DNA of 64,000 nt from the NCBI GenBank assembly GCA_025738555.1, contig JAOVFP010000021.1:930001-994000 (forward strand). The letters are read 5' to 3'. Position numbers and translations under genes: made by a program. Below are positions 43,246 through 55,810 of the stretch, piece after piece (positions within the stretch are counted from its first letter, which is position 1; every line of letters begins with the position of its first letter). This DNA comes from Cyathus striatus. Taxonomy: Eukaryota; Basidiomycota; Agaricomycetes; Agaricales; Nidulariaceae. Below the pieces are notes generated by a model. The model worked only from the letters and a program-made list of their open reading frames with translations. It was not told where the DNA came from and searched no databases.

Positions 43246-46200
43246 AGAACTATAATCGTTGGTGTATTCCCTTGAATATAAATGTTAGCGTAAACTTTAG
43301 TAAATGAGTACTTTACCTATGATATGAGATTGGTTTCGTATTGAGCGGGTGTTGGGTAGAGTGAACAATTGTTGGTTCAGTCTAGAGCGCGATAAGATTC
43401 TTTTTACAAGACAACCTTAGTTTCACCGTTGTAACCGCTGGGGGAAAGGCCACGTGATCTTTCCCGCAATAAACGTTAGAGCAAGTCAGTAACGTTTTAC
43501 AGCGATCTTATAGAATAAACAGAGCAGATCTGTGTTTATTCTATTCGTTGATTTAGACTTAGAAGTCTCAATACAAGGGTTTGAAATATAGTTGGCAAAG
43601 GGATGATATTTACGGTGAGTTTAATCAAGTATTTATACAAAATACCAAGTAGCCTCGTGTAATGTATCTAGATCATTCTACTACCATCGCCAGGCATCCA
43701 TACGATTCATGTGTATGCAGTATAATTCCAGTAATGCGTAGAATAAAGAAAAAGTAGAGGCATATGTGTAGTAGAGTAGTAGTATACTATACTAAGTGAG
43801 GGAATGAGGGATACGAAGGCAAGCATAAGTAATAGAGGATCATATATCATAACAGAGATCCTTTCAGCCACCGCCGGAGTGTAGTGGATGCATTCCTTGT
43901 CCATGAGCATCTTTGGTGCCGGGCCGGGTCCAAAGCTTGGAGATGATGGTGTTCACTGTCATTGATGTATTTCCCTGGACAGCATTTCCTTTAGATATCG
44001 TTTTAGCACTATTAGACTTGAAGAAAATCTACAAAAAAACTGTGGACGATATTACGTATTTAATTCGACAATCTAATCATTCATGTTGACTGTGTTCTAT
44101 ACATTGCAGTTGTCGGTAGCAAGTTGAGAAGCATTACGTATCATCGGAGATGTGATATGGAACGTTAGCATACTCCTGATCAATGGTGTCTCGGGATCTA
44201 ACATATTATGTTCGAGTTTAAATTACAGGACATAGTATTGGGACTAGTACAACTGCTACATCCTTTTGGTATCTGTTCTGAAGCATACTGTTTCGAGATC
44301 GGTCATGTTCTCTCGCGAATGTGTCCTCCAAATGCATAATACACATCAAATTATGCTTTTTTGCTTAGTCAGATATACTGAGCTGACAGATCATGTTCTA
44401 TTACTATGCCTGGCATAACATAGTTTATCTTATGAACGGCCTGGCAGCACGACTGTGAGATCCAAGTTGGTAAAAGTCACTTTCGCTACTGCTGTTCGAT
44501 TAGCATACAGAATGGATACATTGAAAAGGTATGACTGCTTCCTGTTCCACTGTCAAACACTTGCATGGTCATTTTATCTAATCCTGTTAATTTAAAGTAT
44601 GTTGCAAAGCGTAGATATGGCAGCAAGCAGCATCCCACGCAGAAGCTTACTAACCCGCATTTTTCTGGAAAAGTCTACATAGTACGAACGGGCTCGCCAG
44701 GAACTGTGAGGCTCTGTAGAGCAGACGTTTCGTCTGCACTACAAAACTTACCATTTTATGAGCTGCGTTCGCTCAGATCACGTGACCGATATCGCAAAAG
44801 ATAACGATATCAAATCTAGCCGTACGCGCAGCAACGCGCTATCCTCATTTACTCTCCCCCTCTCACCTGTCCCCTCCCGCACTTTCCCTCCAACGCTAAT
44901 GGTCCTATTCCCCTCCGAACGCTATTACGCATCTAGAACTCAAGATCGTCGGTATTGCGCGCTACCAAGAGCCACTAAATACTGCAGTTCACCTTACCGG
45001 TGGCAGTATCATCGCCTCTAGTCTCTCTCCTCAAGTTTTCGCTCTTCAAAATTTCATTCTATTCAGTCCTACCCTCGTGTTTCATACTATGCTATATAAT
45101 CTACACAAATCTTCGATCTCAAGACACTTAATCTCTGTTTTAATAATCATTCCTCATTAAGTATAGTCTTTATTCTAACTCCTACATAATCCATGTATCT
45201 ACTCCTCCCCAACTCAGTGAATTTTTCCCCGCTCTCAGTTGAGCGTTGAGTCTCTGTCTTTGTCTCTAGGTTCTTGCCATCGTTCTCGACTATTGTTTTA
45301 CCGTTTCGTTCTCGAAAATCCGTCAAGTCTTTTTGTCAAAACATTATTTTCGAAGTTTTTCTCACTTGTTACACTCCCACCAACTCTGCACTGTTACTAA
45401 TCACACTCTGGCATACCTTAGGACTCCTCAGTAGAACGGACGTTCGACAACTCGTATTCTATTTCTTTGTTTAGGCCTTAACGCGCCTTTTACCCTTACA
45501 GCCCCAGTACAATTTAAATATATGACCATTGCTAGAGGGAAATGTCACTGAGGCTCATGGAAGACACAACACACAACTACACAAATAATTCATAACTCGT
45601 TCGAAAACAAGTACATACAGGCTAATATACATATCTTATAACTATCAGCTGATGAGATATAAAATCTCCCGGTGAAATACATCAATGACAGCGACCGTCA
45701 TCTCCACGCTTGGGACCCGGAGAATACGTAATACTTTCAAGCCATGGGGCAAGTAGGAACGCTAAGAAAGCAATCGGCACATGCTCCTGGCTGTTAAAAG
45801 TCACATTATAAGCTGACTGAATTTATATTGTGAAGAAATGAGCTTGCAGTAGTAGCAGTCGAAACTTGCTGAAGTACACCACAGAAACAGGTGGTGAGGT
45901 CCGAAACACCTAAATGTCATACCGACTCTTTAGAACTGTATTTATGATGAAATCAAAAATACTCGCTGGCGGATGAAACACTAGCAGTGCATGAATATGG
46001 AGTACTGATTAGCCCAGCCGCTGGTAACACATCAGCTTGGGTTAACACCACTAGTCACTCTGACTTACTTGCGATGAGTGCCTCTGCGCAGCTGACTACT
46101 CTCAAGACACTGCACTGGCCTTGACGAGGAACCAGAGCATTTGGTGCTGCAATCGCAATAGAGAAGAACGAAACAATAGCGGCGAAGCTGGCAGAGAAGC

Positions 46201-47170
46201 GCTTATTGATAGCAGACTAGCGTGTTTGAATGTTATAAATGCTGATAAGAGAACTTCTCCGGATAGTAAATGCCAGACACTTCGTCGTTTTATACACGAA
46301 TTCCTCCCCAGGTTTCCTTTTTCCGCATATCCTCCTTTAGACTTGTACGAGTCCTTTCAAAAATCAACGCACAGATGTATTGGAATGTTTCTGCACTCTG
46401 TCATAGATACTTTCCACCCATTGTTGCCAGCGCACTGTATACTTACAGGGTCCTTAAAGTGTACATATGATCACAAAATAGTCACCCCTCCCCTTAAAAT
46501 AAGAATCAGAAATGCTATCACTGGCTCAATATCTAAGTAAATGTATGACCATCATAAACGGTGGCAAGCTCTTGAAGATGCTAATGATTTTTCGCGTCGA
46601 ATATGGCTTGAAAGATAAGTAGATTCAACGAGGTCATCAAAAAACTACATCTGTCATTGTACGTTTTATTTTGAATGACACGATAAGCGTCACGTCTTGG
46701 TTCATGGTCATATAAGGCCTTCTCCGCCTCGAATACATACTTGATTTGAACAGTTGGAGATGGTCTCCCGCGAACATGTTCTTCGCCTCCATAATGTGCA
46801 ACTCTAACTTTGTTCAGGCCTGAATCAGATGTATAAGCTTCGGTCAGATAATCTATACTCACCTACATACCCATACCATGATTGACATGACATTGGAAAC
46901 ACCACTGAATGCGAGTGAATGCAAGTTCAGAGTTAGCCGATACTAGCTACATTCGATTTCTCATTCGACTAGGACTAGCCTATTCTTTTACAGCCGCATT
47001 ACAGTTTACTTGCATGTCCATTGGCACTTCCGAATGTGTACACAACCAGACCAAAAATATTCATGTTTTCCAGTAAATAACTATAACTTTTGTCCGGGTG
47101 AAGCAGCCGACGACCGTTTCTAAATAATTATAATTTGTATACCGCCACGTAAGTAACGTAAGCTCGCATG
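43246..47170. other. 3.9-kb intergenic block, nothing recognised
   Basis: AT-rich with scattered frames (46121-46540 begins only with TTG; 46581-46862 minus has no recognisable motif). None has domain, paralogue or splice support, and no clear mobile-element termini were found. Confidence 0.4.
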
Positions 47171-48026
47171 TCATCCATATGTAGCCCTCCGAGGCCATGT
47201 CACCCCTCCATTCCCTCTTCTGTTGCTAAACTCTTCAATCATGTTTCGAATTCTTTGTCTTCGCTCGAGTCTCTGGCGAGCTCTATACCAGCGACGCAAC
47301 GTCAGGTAAACAGCAACAATCAACAAAAATGCGGCTATCACAGCTCCAGATATTGCGCCTTTCAGCGAATTCGCCTTTTGTGCTTGATCGGCTGACATAG
47401 ACCCTGGCGTAGGGGATGGAGAAGATGCGTGGGAAGAGGTTGGTGCGAGGGGGTGCTTGCTTGGCTTGCCTGGTATGGGGAATGTGATGGGACCGCACTT
47501 GCCATAAATCGTGTAGTTCTGTATTGTTGCTTTAGCTATGAGCATTACTGACCTATTTATGGCGTTAAGTAAGAATCAAGGTTATCGAAGCTTGTGATGT
47601 GGAACATACCCTTCGTGGTTTGGCATTGGAATGCAAATATCTGCTTCCTTATCGGAGAGGGGAATTTCATGGGCAGGTGAGGGGAACACATGAGCTGCTT
47701 TATGTTTTGATGTTGGCACGAGCGTGAAATTTAACGCGACATGTCTATCGCGATAAGTAATCTGTACCTTAGTACAATAGTATGGGAATCGCGGCTTACT
47801 CGATCATGGATTTGATCGGTGGTATATCCCAGGAAGCATGAATGGCCTCCACAGGAGGACAAAACTTTATGCATTGAAGATTTAACATAATTGAATTGTG
47901 TACCATTGCCCGAACAGCATACGAATGAATTGAAAGTAGAAAAATGCTTTTAAATTCAAACTATAAGGCTTGAAAGATTTTATCAGATAGTCTTGTTAAT
48001 ACGACGTACACTGAAAATATTTGCAT
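47171..48026 (-). CDS. signal peptide plus single-TM surface protein, 226 aa
   Basis: Four exons on the minus strand: 48026-48010, 47946-47800, 47744-47610 and 47552-47171; the three introns (51-63 bp) are all phase 2. The 17-nt first exon starts the signal peptide (MQIFSVIFLLSIHSYAVRA). The ectodomain has NLQC, ASWDIPP, HVALNFTL and YGKCGP, giving a likely disulfide pair plus possible N-glycosylation at NFT and NYT. A Ser/Pro/Thr-rich stalk precedes one membrane helix (GAISGAVIAAFLLIVAVYL) and a basic cytoplasmic tail (RRWYRARQRLERRQR). Same exon plan as the gene at 48902, with which it forms a tandem pair. No known domain was recognised; a cell-surface role is inferred from topology. Confidence 0.78.
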
Positions 48027-48901
48027 GTTACACCAGCAACATATGTAGGAACTGTGTTCAGATAGATTAGAGCAGGAGTATGAGACGAGATGACATAGGG
48101 GGAAAGGAAGCAATGTATGCATGAACAGCAATTTAATATGTTGTCTATATGATGATCAACACTTTCGGGAAGCACTGATCGGCGGTTCCTGAGACATCGT
48201 CATCACGAGCAATGTCATGGTAATCGGGTGCAGATTGAAAATGCCCACCGTCAATCAGTACAAATGAGAGCTTTCCAGAGCTTTACAGGTCTGGGGTTGA
48301 TTTGAGTCCATGGATGTGTGCTGTTCTCTCGTCATCTGCCAAATCGAAATATAAATTGAACAAGTAATCAAACTATGCAGTGCAGCGGCATAGTGTAATC
48401 GGTATCATCGCGTTTCCCAGTGCACACATAACTTACATGCATCATGTAGGCGTATCTGTTGATCACTGTGATTACGGGAAGGCCATTCTGATAAGAATTG
48501 TGGTTCCAAATGAGGTTGCTTAGCCCCCGCGATGGTACTGCATTCTGAATGCCTGAAAACGATCTCAGTTGCTCCCGTCTATCACCTTCAAAATGCAGTT
48601 ATTTGGCAATGTTAAAAGCGCAGTATCCTGCCGCTCAGTTGGACATTCGGTCCTTTCCAACTCTTTGTCGATCACCCGTCACATGCTTCGAAGCTAGACT
48701 CTCCAATCACGATACTGATAAAGCGGAATGGCATCTTGAATAGGCCTGACGACGGTTAAAGCTAAGTTTATGCGATACGATTCTATTGGTCCATACGGGT
48801 TCAGTTTCGGGATTGAAGCGCAGTGAAGATCAACCAAGGCATAATTTTCAGCGAGAACTTTCATTAAATGATATCAAGCAAGAAGGTAATATAACTAGCC
48901 T
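48027..48901. other. spacer between the tandem surface-protein genes
   Basis: 875 bp holding the upstream region of the 47171-48026 gene and the 3' flank of the 48902-49758 gene. No other feature was recognised. Confidence 0.5.
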
Positions 48902-49758
48902 CTAGACATTCCACCCCGCATTCAACCTCCCTGCGTCCCGCTCCCTGCACTCTTCGCATAGTCCATTCCGCCCCTGGCGTTCATCCGTTGGCTGCTGTAC
49001 CTGGGCCGTCCCAGTAGACAAACTCATTCTACGTTTCCGACGGTATACGTACCAGCGACGTATTGATAGCACAACAGCTATAAGGAACGAAAACACAGCT
49101 ATCGTAACTCCCACTATAGTACCTCTAGTTATCGACTTCGCCTTTCGCTCATCCGCAGGAGACGGGGGCGATGGAACGGAAGATGCCAAGGCAGTAGGAA
49201 GAGAGTTATTTGTGATGTCATTTGATGTGATATGAGGAAGGTTGCATTTTCCGGTTGCGACTGTTTTGTTTTTCAGGACTGCTTTTACTTTTACTCTGAA
49301 TGTTAGGGATCTGACATCGAACTTTAGTGTTAAATTGGAATTGAGGAATAGTTTTAGACGTACCCGTACTTCTCTATAGTTGCACTAGGGATCATTATGT
49401 CTTTCGTTTTATCCGAGAGTTTAGCCATGTATTGTTTGGGATTCAGGGCCTGTTTTGATGTTTTGAGTGTTATATTTAATGGGATGTGTCTATTCCAGTT
49501 AATATTAATGAGTGAGATCATTCGAGGCGACAGCTTACTTGGCTTTATACATTAAGTTAGATGGAATATTCCAAGTAACTCGTACAGCTTCCGCTGGGGA
49601 AGATACCATCGTGCATTGAAGTTCTAAGTCTGCTTTGTTGTTTGCCGCTGTTCCCCGAACGGCGAATAAAAGAGTGAATAATAAATAAAAGCTATTTCGA
49701 AATTAACGACACGTAATACCTATGAAGACTTGACGTACATTAAATAAGTCCCCAGCAT
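48902..49758 (-). CDS. signal peptide plus single-TM surface protein, 230 aa
   Basis: Four minus-strand exons: 49758-49739, 49691-49539, 49489-49364 and 49295-48902, with three phase-2 introns. The 20-nt first exon joins to give the signal peptide MLGTYLIFYLLFTLLFAVRG. The ectodomain has ELQC, VTWNIPS, HIPLNITL and TGKCNLP, aligning with the neighbour's NLQC, ASWDIPP, HVALNFTL and YGKCGP. A short Ser/Pro stalk is followed by one membrane helix (GVTIAVFSFLIAVVLSI) and a basic, Cys-containing tail (RRWYVYRRKRR ... CEECRER). Tandem duplicate of the gene 0.9 kb away. The matching exon lengths and phases support both models although the overall identity is low. Confidence 0.78.
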
Positions 49759-51190
49759 ATCAGACCAGCACCATATGACTCGCGGGTAAGGGTCTCGTTG
49801 AGAATGTACACCTAGGTAGAGACAGGCATAGGAAGGGAAACGAGAGAAAGGTGCACACAAGCAGATTTATATTGGTCTTCGTGATGATTGTTTCCTTTTA
49901 ATCAAGTTCGGGATTATTATCATCTCTGTGTGCGATCTTATCGTAGTTAGGCGGCCACTGAATCGAGAAACCGAAAGGGCATGTAGTAGGACAGTAATGA
50001 AGTTGTCATGGATAATGAGAGTGACCTGTATGGAAGTGCAATTTCTGTAGAAGTTCCCTCGCCCACCCTATATACAATATTTGTGACGTTGACGCACTTG
50101 CTAGAATGTTCGGAGATAACAAAGAAGCATTTGTTCACCAGTACGTTGTAAATATAGACATTACAAAAATACGTTGATTTTATAGCACGGCGTTGCCGAA
50201 TCATTGTTCTTAATGCGATGATGGTGATGATGGCAATGAAATGGAGGTTGCGGTGTAGAAGCAGGGATCACTTCTCTGAACTTTGAAGACAGTCAAATCA
50301 TGCAGGTTTGGGTTAAAACTGAGGGTGATAAGGGATATATCGAGATGTTAGAGGAAGACCTGAAAAAGAAGGAAAATGAGGTCACGATACACAGATACGG
50401 CCTAAGAATCCCAGCCAGGGTCGACCATTGAACCTTACTCCATCATTCGTCTTCATACCATACGGAGACTATACCGAAGGTAACGCCCCATCGACATTTA
50501 CGTATGTTTTGAATGCGCTTGAAGGTCTTAAGAGTTGGCCAGAGGTGAGGAAGGTGAGCCGTACTAGAGAGCTACAGAACGGTAAGAAGGGAAAGGATGG
50601 TTGCATTGTCACGCGATACGGATTTATTTGGCTGCTCATATCGACCAAACATTGCCAGATATGGAATTCTAGTCAAACGATACGCCGCATTAGCTTGAAG
50701 GAAATAAAATCATAGTTAGTCAATTCTCAGAGAAATACAAGAGAGTAGAAGGTTATAATACAACGGTTTAAACTGTATAATGAGCAAGAGAACATAAAAT
50801 GGTAATAAAAAACAATAAAACTGAAATAAGAAGCCAGTACATTTTTACGAGTAACCCAACCCACCCCTCCACACGGCACCACATACTTGTACACTTGATT
50901 AGTACTACTGGAGTAACATGCTCAAAAAGACTGTTAAAATATTTTCTGACATCCAAGTAATACATGGCATATATAATAACTTTACTGTTACTTGAATGGT
51001 GCACAAGTTACAGATTCTTCTATGCCATGCTGCCATGTTGGAAATACCAGGTTCTCATGGTATATATATGCTTGTATAAAAGGCTATAAGTTATTTATCA
51101 CTTTTTCGCATGCCCAATACTCAAAGGCCATCAAAAACAGACTGCATCACCACATTCACCAAAAATAATTGATTCGAGACTTTTAAAACA
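49759..51190. other. intergenic, entering a CpG-poor repeat field
   Basis: No supported gene. From about 50700 the sequence becomes AT-rich and CpG-poor, continuous with the repeats around the tRNA-Lys relics. Confidence 0.45.
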
Positions 51191-51258
51191 TAGCTCACTG
51201 TGAGGGTTGAACGTGCAGTGCAGCTGTGTCTGACACTCTATCCAATTGACTTAGGTGT
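51191..51258 (-). pseudogene. decayed tRNA-Lys copy 1
   Basis: Aligns with the T-arm, D-arm and acceptor of the intact tRNA at 52503-52608: 'gagggttgaac' versus 'gagggtcgaac' and 'gacactctatccaattgac' versus 'gacgctctatccgattgag'. The anticodon arm is scrambled. The three differences at CpG sites are all CpG to TpG or CpA. Confidence 0.6.
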
Positions 51259-51419
51259 TCTCTAGTTATTTGGTTATATAAATAGTTGATGTGATGTGAA
51301 AGTTTGTTAACTGGGCGCACTTATGTATGTATTTTAACACTTGTAAAACTTTTAACTCCTAAGTTCTCGTTGTTTCAATGCACGATTGTCATCACCGATA
51401 GATTGAACAACGTGCAAGT

Positions 51420-52320
51420 GGAAAGCTACTAGTTCATTTACACTATGTTGCAGTTGGAACAGATAGCCACATGTAATTGATTACTTGCTCATCAGATATG
51501 CTCACTGAGATTGTAAATTTTAACAATGTCTATGGTTGTTAAAAAAGTTTATTTCACAATATCATTATTCAACATGTATAATTGTTTTCGCTGGCTTGAG
51601 CTAAGCTAATGCTACTATTACACCATGTTGTGATGTAGAATACAAGTTAATGTGTATTTTTTAATGGGCTGTACTATTTTAAAGCCATGTACTTGTACAG
51701 TTTATTACTACTTGATCACATATTTTTCAAACATGCTCAGCCTGACAATTGTTAAAAAAATTCTTTCGCTAGAGTCTTTAACGTTAATCAGATGCAAGTG
51801 ACAAGCTCAGTACTGTTACTTTTACGCCATGTTGCAGCTGGAGAAGATACCAAGTTGTGCTATTTATGATATGCAGTAATCACACTACTTTGTGATTACT
51901 TGTTTATCAGATATGCTCACAGACTTTAAATTTCACCAATCTCCATCACTGCCAGAAAAATATTGCACCTTGTATCATATTCAACATGTGTAGTTGTTAC
52001 CAATGGCTTGAAATAAGTCAATGTTACCTTTACACTATGTTGTGTAGTAAACATATGGTCATTTGGGGTATTGTGATTTATGTGGTGAGTACATTTTGTT
52101 CAATAGAGAGCACCCTGGGTTAGTGAAGAAGTACACTGTATTACTACATCCATCAAAAAGTGGTGGAAAGACTATATATATAGCCCACTGAAAGGGTTGA
52201 ACTCGCAGAATGACACTCTATTGGATAGTAGATTGAGCTAGGCAGGTGTTGTTACTAGGATAAATAAGCTAATGTTATCTTTACACCATGTTGTGATGTT
52301 GAAGTAGTAAAAGTATGTGT
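51420..52320. repeat. diverged tandem repeats around the tRNA-Lys relics
   Basis: The phrase 'ttacaccatgttgtgatg' and variants ('tttacactatgttgcag', 'ttttacgccatgttgcag') recurs at about 51438, 51618, 51820, 52030 and 52283. The phrase 'cagatatgctcac' recurs about 400 bp apart (about 51495 and 51908), with 'attcaacatgt.ta.ttgtt' following in both. The spacing fits units of about 390-420 bp with internal half-repeats. The array is AT-rich and CpG-poor. Confidence 0.6.
52182..52249 (-). pseudogene. decayed tRNA-Lys copy 2
   Basis: Starts with 'tagcccactgaaagggttgaactcgcag' and ends 'gattgagctaggcaggtgttgtta', matching both ends and flank of the intact tRNA (tagcccaccgcgagggtcgaac ... gattgagctaggcaggcattgtta). 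The anticodon stem-loop and intron are missing, so it cannot be functional. The shared flanks show that the duplicated unit was larger than the tRNA. Confidence 0.65.
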
Positions 52321-52502
52321 TTACAGTGGGCTCTTTCTTGAATGTCTTATTCAAATTTCATGGAATTGTGATTCATCATTCATGCACTGAGTGCATTTAA
52401 AAAACTGTTAACTTGTTCAATTAATGTGTAAACGCTGTGTTAGTGAACATGTACATACTACTCCCATATATAAAAAAGATTTGGAGATGTATGATAATGT
52501 AT

Positions 52503-52608
52503 AGCCCACCGCGAGGGTCGAACTAGCAGCCTTCAGATGACACTTGACATTGTGTTCAAACCACGCCGTGTAAGAGTCTGACGCTCTATCCGATTGAGCT
52601 AGGCAGGC
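52503..52608 (-). tRNA. tRNA-Lys (anticodon CTT) with 32-nt intron
   Basis: Minus-strand tRNA. The acceptor GCCTGCC pairs with GGTGGGC (two G-U). TA at 8-9, D-arm GCTC-AATCGGATA-GAGC, anticodon stem TCAGA/TCTGA with loop CTCTTAA, and T-loop TTCGACC are present. The loop is interrupted after position 37, the canonical site, by a 32-nt intron (about 52538-52569) that contains AAG able to pair with the anticodon. The T-stem GCTAG/CTCGC has one mismatch (T-C), which is unusual and may reduce function. Delivers lysine at AAG codons. Two decayed copies lie 0.3 and 1.3 kb away. Confidence 0.85.
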
Positions 52609-52917
52609 ATTGTTATTGCGTTACATAAGACAACAGTTTACCAGCTTCCCCTAAACCAAACATCGGAAGATGCCATCGATCCTGATTCGAATCAATCTAT
52701 GATTTAATTTTTTTTTTCAACAGCCATTTTATATATTTTCCTTTTCTCCTTCCTGCTTCTCCGCTCGTCCGTCCGTGAAGCATTAACTTGCTTCGGTCCT
52801 ACTCTCTTCCACTGCCGCTGCCACTGTTTCTGCTCTACGCTTAAAGAACGAAAGAAAGCAGAACTTGCTAAGCTCAACAAACGAACCTCGACTCTTCGAT
52901 TGAATCTCGAACGCACG

Positions 52918-55810
52918 ATGTCATCTCAGATCTCGCAGCAGTACGCTTGTATGTTTCTTTTTTCTTTTTTGGTTTTGAGTTGTGGGCTGGGAGGAGAGAG
53001 GATGGGAGGTGGAAGGTGGATGGATGCGGTGGATGTGCTGGATGAGATGAGCCTGTGCCTCGCGCTCAACTCGTGTTTCATGCTGGCCTACATGCTACGG
53101 CTCGTGCCTCTCCCACCCTCCTTCCTACCCCACTCCCTCGTTGAATTTGAGAACTAAGCTGATGCCCTTCAACAGACCGCGCTCAAAAGACCCTCGGGCT
53201 AGTCGGTGGAACGCCTGACTACATCCCGGTCCAGGGGTTCGAAGCTCCCGATGTGCCTGCTAGGACATACGTGTACAGCGCCGATGGTCGCTTTTTTGCG
53301 TATGCTTTGCCTAATGTGTACGTCCTTTCTTTTCGTGTGGATGTTGTGGGTTTCTGTGTTGTCGGATCTATGCTAACTACGTTACAGGGTACGGATATAT
53401 CAAGCAGAAGGCGCACAGCTCCTCCAAGAGCTGCCATTGGCCAATATCGTTGAGATAGGGTTCAGTCCCAGAGGGACGTATTTGTCAACTTGGGAACGTC
53501 CAGGTTCGTCTTCCCTCTCCCCTCCTCCCTTCCCCCACCCCTTACCCCTCCCACAACAGTAAAAAAAGACGACGGAACACAACACAAAAACCATAGAATC
53601 TTCTCAGCATCAACAGGCAACGAACTCATCTCCTTCACTCAAAAATCCCAAACAGACTTTGACGTGCAATACACCTTTTCCGAGTCTCATGCCATCCGGC
53701 TTGTCAATTCTGAGATTCAGGTGTATAGGCCGGCGGAGTGGGAGAAGGGGGTGGTGGATAAGCTTAAGGTTGAGGGTGCTAGTATGGTTCGATTGAGTCC
53801 TGGGTTGAATCCTAGTGTTGCTGTGTTTGTAGGGGAGAAGAAGGTTGGTTGTTTACTTTCGTCACGGAAGAAGTCGCTGACAGCTCGTTTCACTCGCAGG
53901 GAGCACCAGCCTCAATAAAAATCCACCCCCTCATATCCCTCTCATCCCCACCCACATGCCAAAAGAACTTCTACAAAGCAGATAGGGCAACGATCAAGTG
54001 GAACACCCTCGGCACCCAAGTCCTCCTTCTAACACACACGGAAGTGGATAATAGTAATAAAAGTTATTATGGAGAGACGGGGTTGTATCTTTTGAGTGCG
54101 GCGGGGAACTTTGATTGTAGGGTTGTGTTGGATAAGGAGGGGCCGATACATGATTTTGCTTGGAGTCCGGGGAGCAAGGAGTTTGGGGTTGTTTATGGAT
54201 GTGAGTGATTTAAGTTGGTTTGGGGGGGAGGGGGTGCGGGTGTTCCTGCTGGAGTAGGAGGAGCTGGCAGCGCCTAGAGCTTCACTCTCCTCCGAAGCAG
54301 CCTGGGGATGAGGACAAGGAGCGTCCTATCTCTCCCGTGCTCGAGCTCGGAGTTGCCCAGGTGGGACAAGAAAAGGGTACTGGGAACAGTTCTCTCTCTC
54401 TTCTCGACTTTCGCTTTGGAGTGGTGGGAGGAGGTCGTCGTCTCGCCTCTCCAAGTGGGTAGATGAGGCTCCCCTTCGTGTTCTTCCTCTTTTCCCTCTC
54501 TTTCCCTTCCCGACACCATACTAACACCCAACCCACAGACATGCCAGCCAAAACGACCTTATTCGACCAACGCGTGCGCACGCTGCACGATTTCGGCTCT
54601 GCCCCGCATAATTTCATCGCGTTCAATCCTCAAGGACGGCTCATTGCTCTTGCTGGGTTTGGCAATTTGGCTGGGAAGATGGATGTGTTTGATCGGAAGA
54701 CGCTTACCAAGGTATGTTTCTTTCCTCTTCGTTGCCTCTTCCAACTCGCTTGCTAACTCATCCTTGCAGGTAACAACAATAGACGCGCCAAACACCTCAC
54801 ACTGCGAATGGTCCCCCTGCGGGCGTTTCCTACTCACCGCGACCCTCTCCCCACGCCTCCGCGTCGACAATGGCATCAAAATATGGCACTGCACCGGCTC
54901 GCTGCAGCACGTCCAGGCAATTGAAGAGCTGTACCAAGCGTCCTGGCGGCCTACTCCTATCGATTCCGCGCCCCCCTTTGGGCAGGGTCTGCCGCAAGCT
55001 CCTGCTCCGGCGGAAAGTGTAAAGGAGCAGGTGGAGAAACCGCAAGCTGTGAAGGCTGCAGGAGCGTATAGGCCTCCTGGGGCTAGGGGTCTTGCTACCC
55101 CTGCGATTTTTAAGAGGGAGGATGAGGGTGGTGTTAGTAGGGTTCCGACGCCTGGTGGGGGCGGTGTGCAGAGGGGGTATAATAGGAGTCCCGGGAGTGT
55201 GCCTGGTGCGCCTGGCTATGGGCAGAATGGGAAGAAGGTTGTTCCTGGTGCTGCTCAGCAGGGTCAGGGTCAGGGTGGACAAGGGGGGCAACAAGGGGAA
55301 GGAAAGAAGAGGAAAGGGAAGGGGAAGAAGGAGTTGGATGCTTTGCAGGTTAATGGGGGGATGCAGAGCCCGAGGAGGAATGGGAAGGGGGGAGGGGGGA
55401 GTGCAGTACAGAGTGGTGCGGCTACGCCTGTTGTTGTTGAGGAGGAGAAGGTGCCGGTTACGCCTGCCACTCCTGCTACGCCTGGTGTGGATGGTGCGTT
55501 GGATGCTCTTGCCAAGAAGATGAGGAATTTGAATAAGAAGGTGTGTTTTGTTTCTTCATTCGTGTTCGCTCCCCTTCCTACGCGTCTGTGTTTCCGTCGC
55601 ATCCGTGTTTCCTTTATGACCCTACGTCATTCCATGTTCCTTTTGCCTCCGGTACTCGAATCCCGCTAACGCGCCCTACAGTTAAAAGCTATAGATGAAC
55701 TAAAAGAGAAAGCCAGGCGCGGGGAGAGGCTCGAAGCTACGCAGTTGAAGAAGATGGAGGGTGAAGAGGAGATCAAGAAGGAGCTTGCTTCTTTGGGGTG
55801 GGCGCCCTAA
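52918..55810 (+). CDS. eIF2A: translation initiation factor eIF2A, 648 aa
   Basis: Eight exons: 52918-52948, 53176-53317, 53388-53503, 53560-53843, 53900-54200, 54539-54711, 54770-55540 and 55682-55810. eIF2A is a cytosolic WD-type beta-propeller factor that delivers initiator tRNA to the 40S subunit in a GTP-independent way and aids non-canonical initiation. Diagnostic stretches are visible: GRFFAYALPNVVRIYQAEG, YLSTWERP, FTFSES-like AVQ blade, GPIHDFAWSPGSKEFGVVYGYMPAKTTLFD, FNPQGRLIALAGFGNLAGKMDVFD, CEWSPCGRFLLTATLSPRLRVDNG and IEELYQASWRP. A low-complexity Gly/Gln/Lys-rich linker follows. The C-terminal helix LKAIDELKEKARRGERLE..QLKKM matches the conserved tail. Introns 1 and 5 are long for this genome (227 and 338 bp). 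A truncated pseudogene copy begins at about 62796. Confidence 0.96.

Noticed and set aside
46121..46540. 139-codon plus-strand frame
   Set aside because: Starts with TTG, no domain, no paralogue and no splice support.
46581..46862. 93-codon minus-strand frame
   Set aside because: No recognisable motif and no neighbouring exon could be joined to it; kept out for lack of support.
55092..55523. 143-codon Arg/Leu/Gly frame inside eIF2A exon 7
   Set aside because: Alternate-frame shadow of the Gly/Gln/Lys-rich linker.
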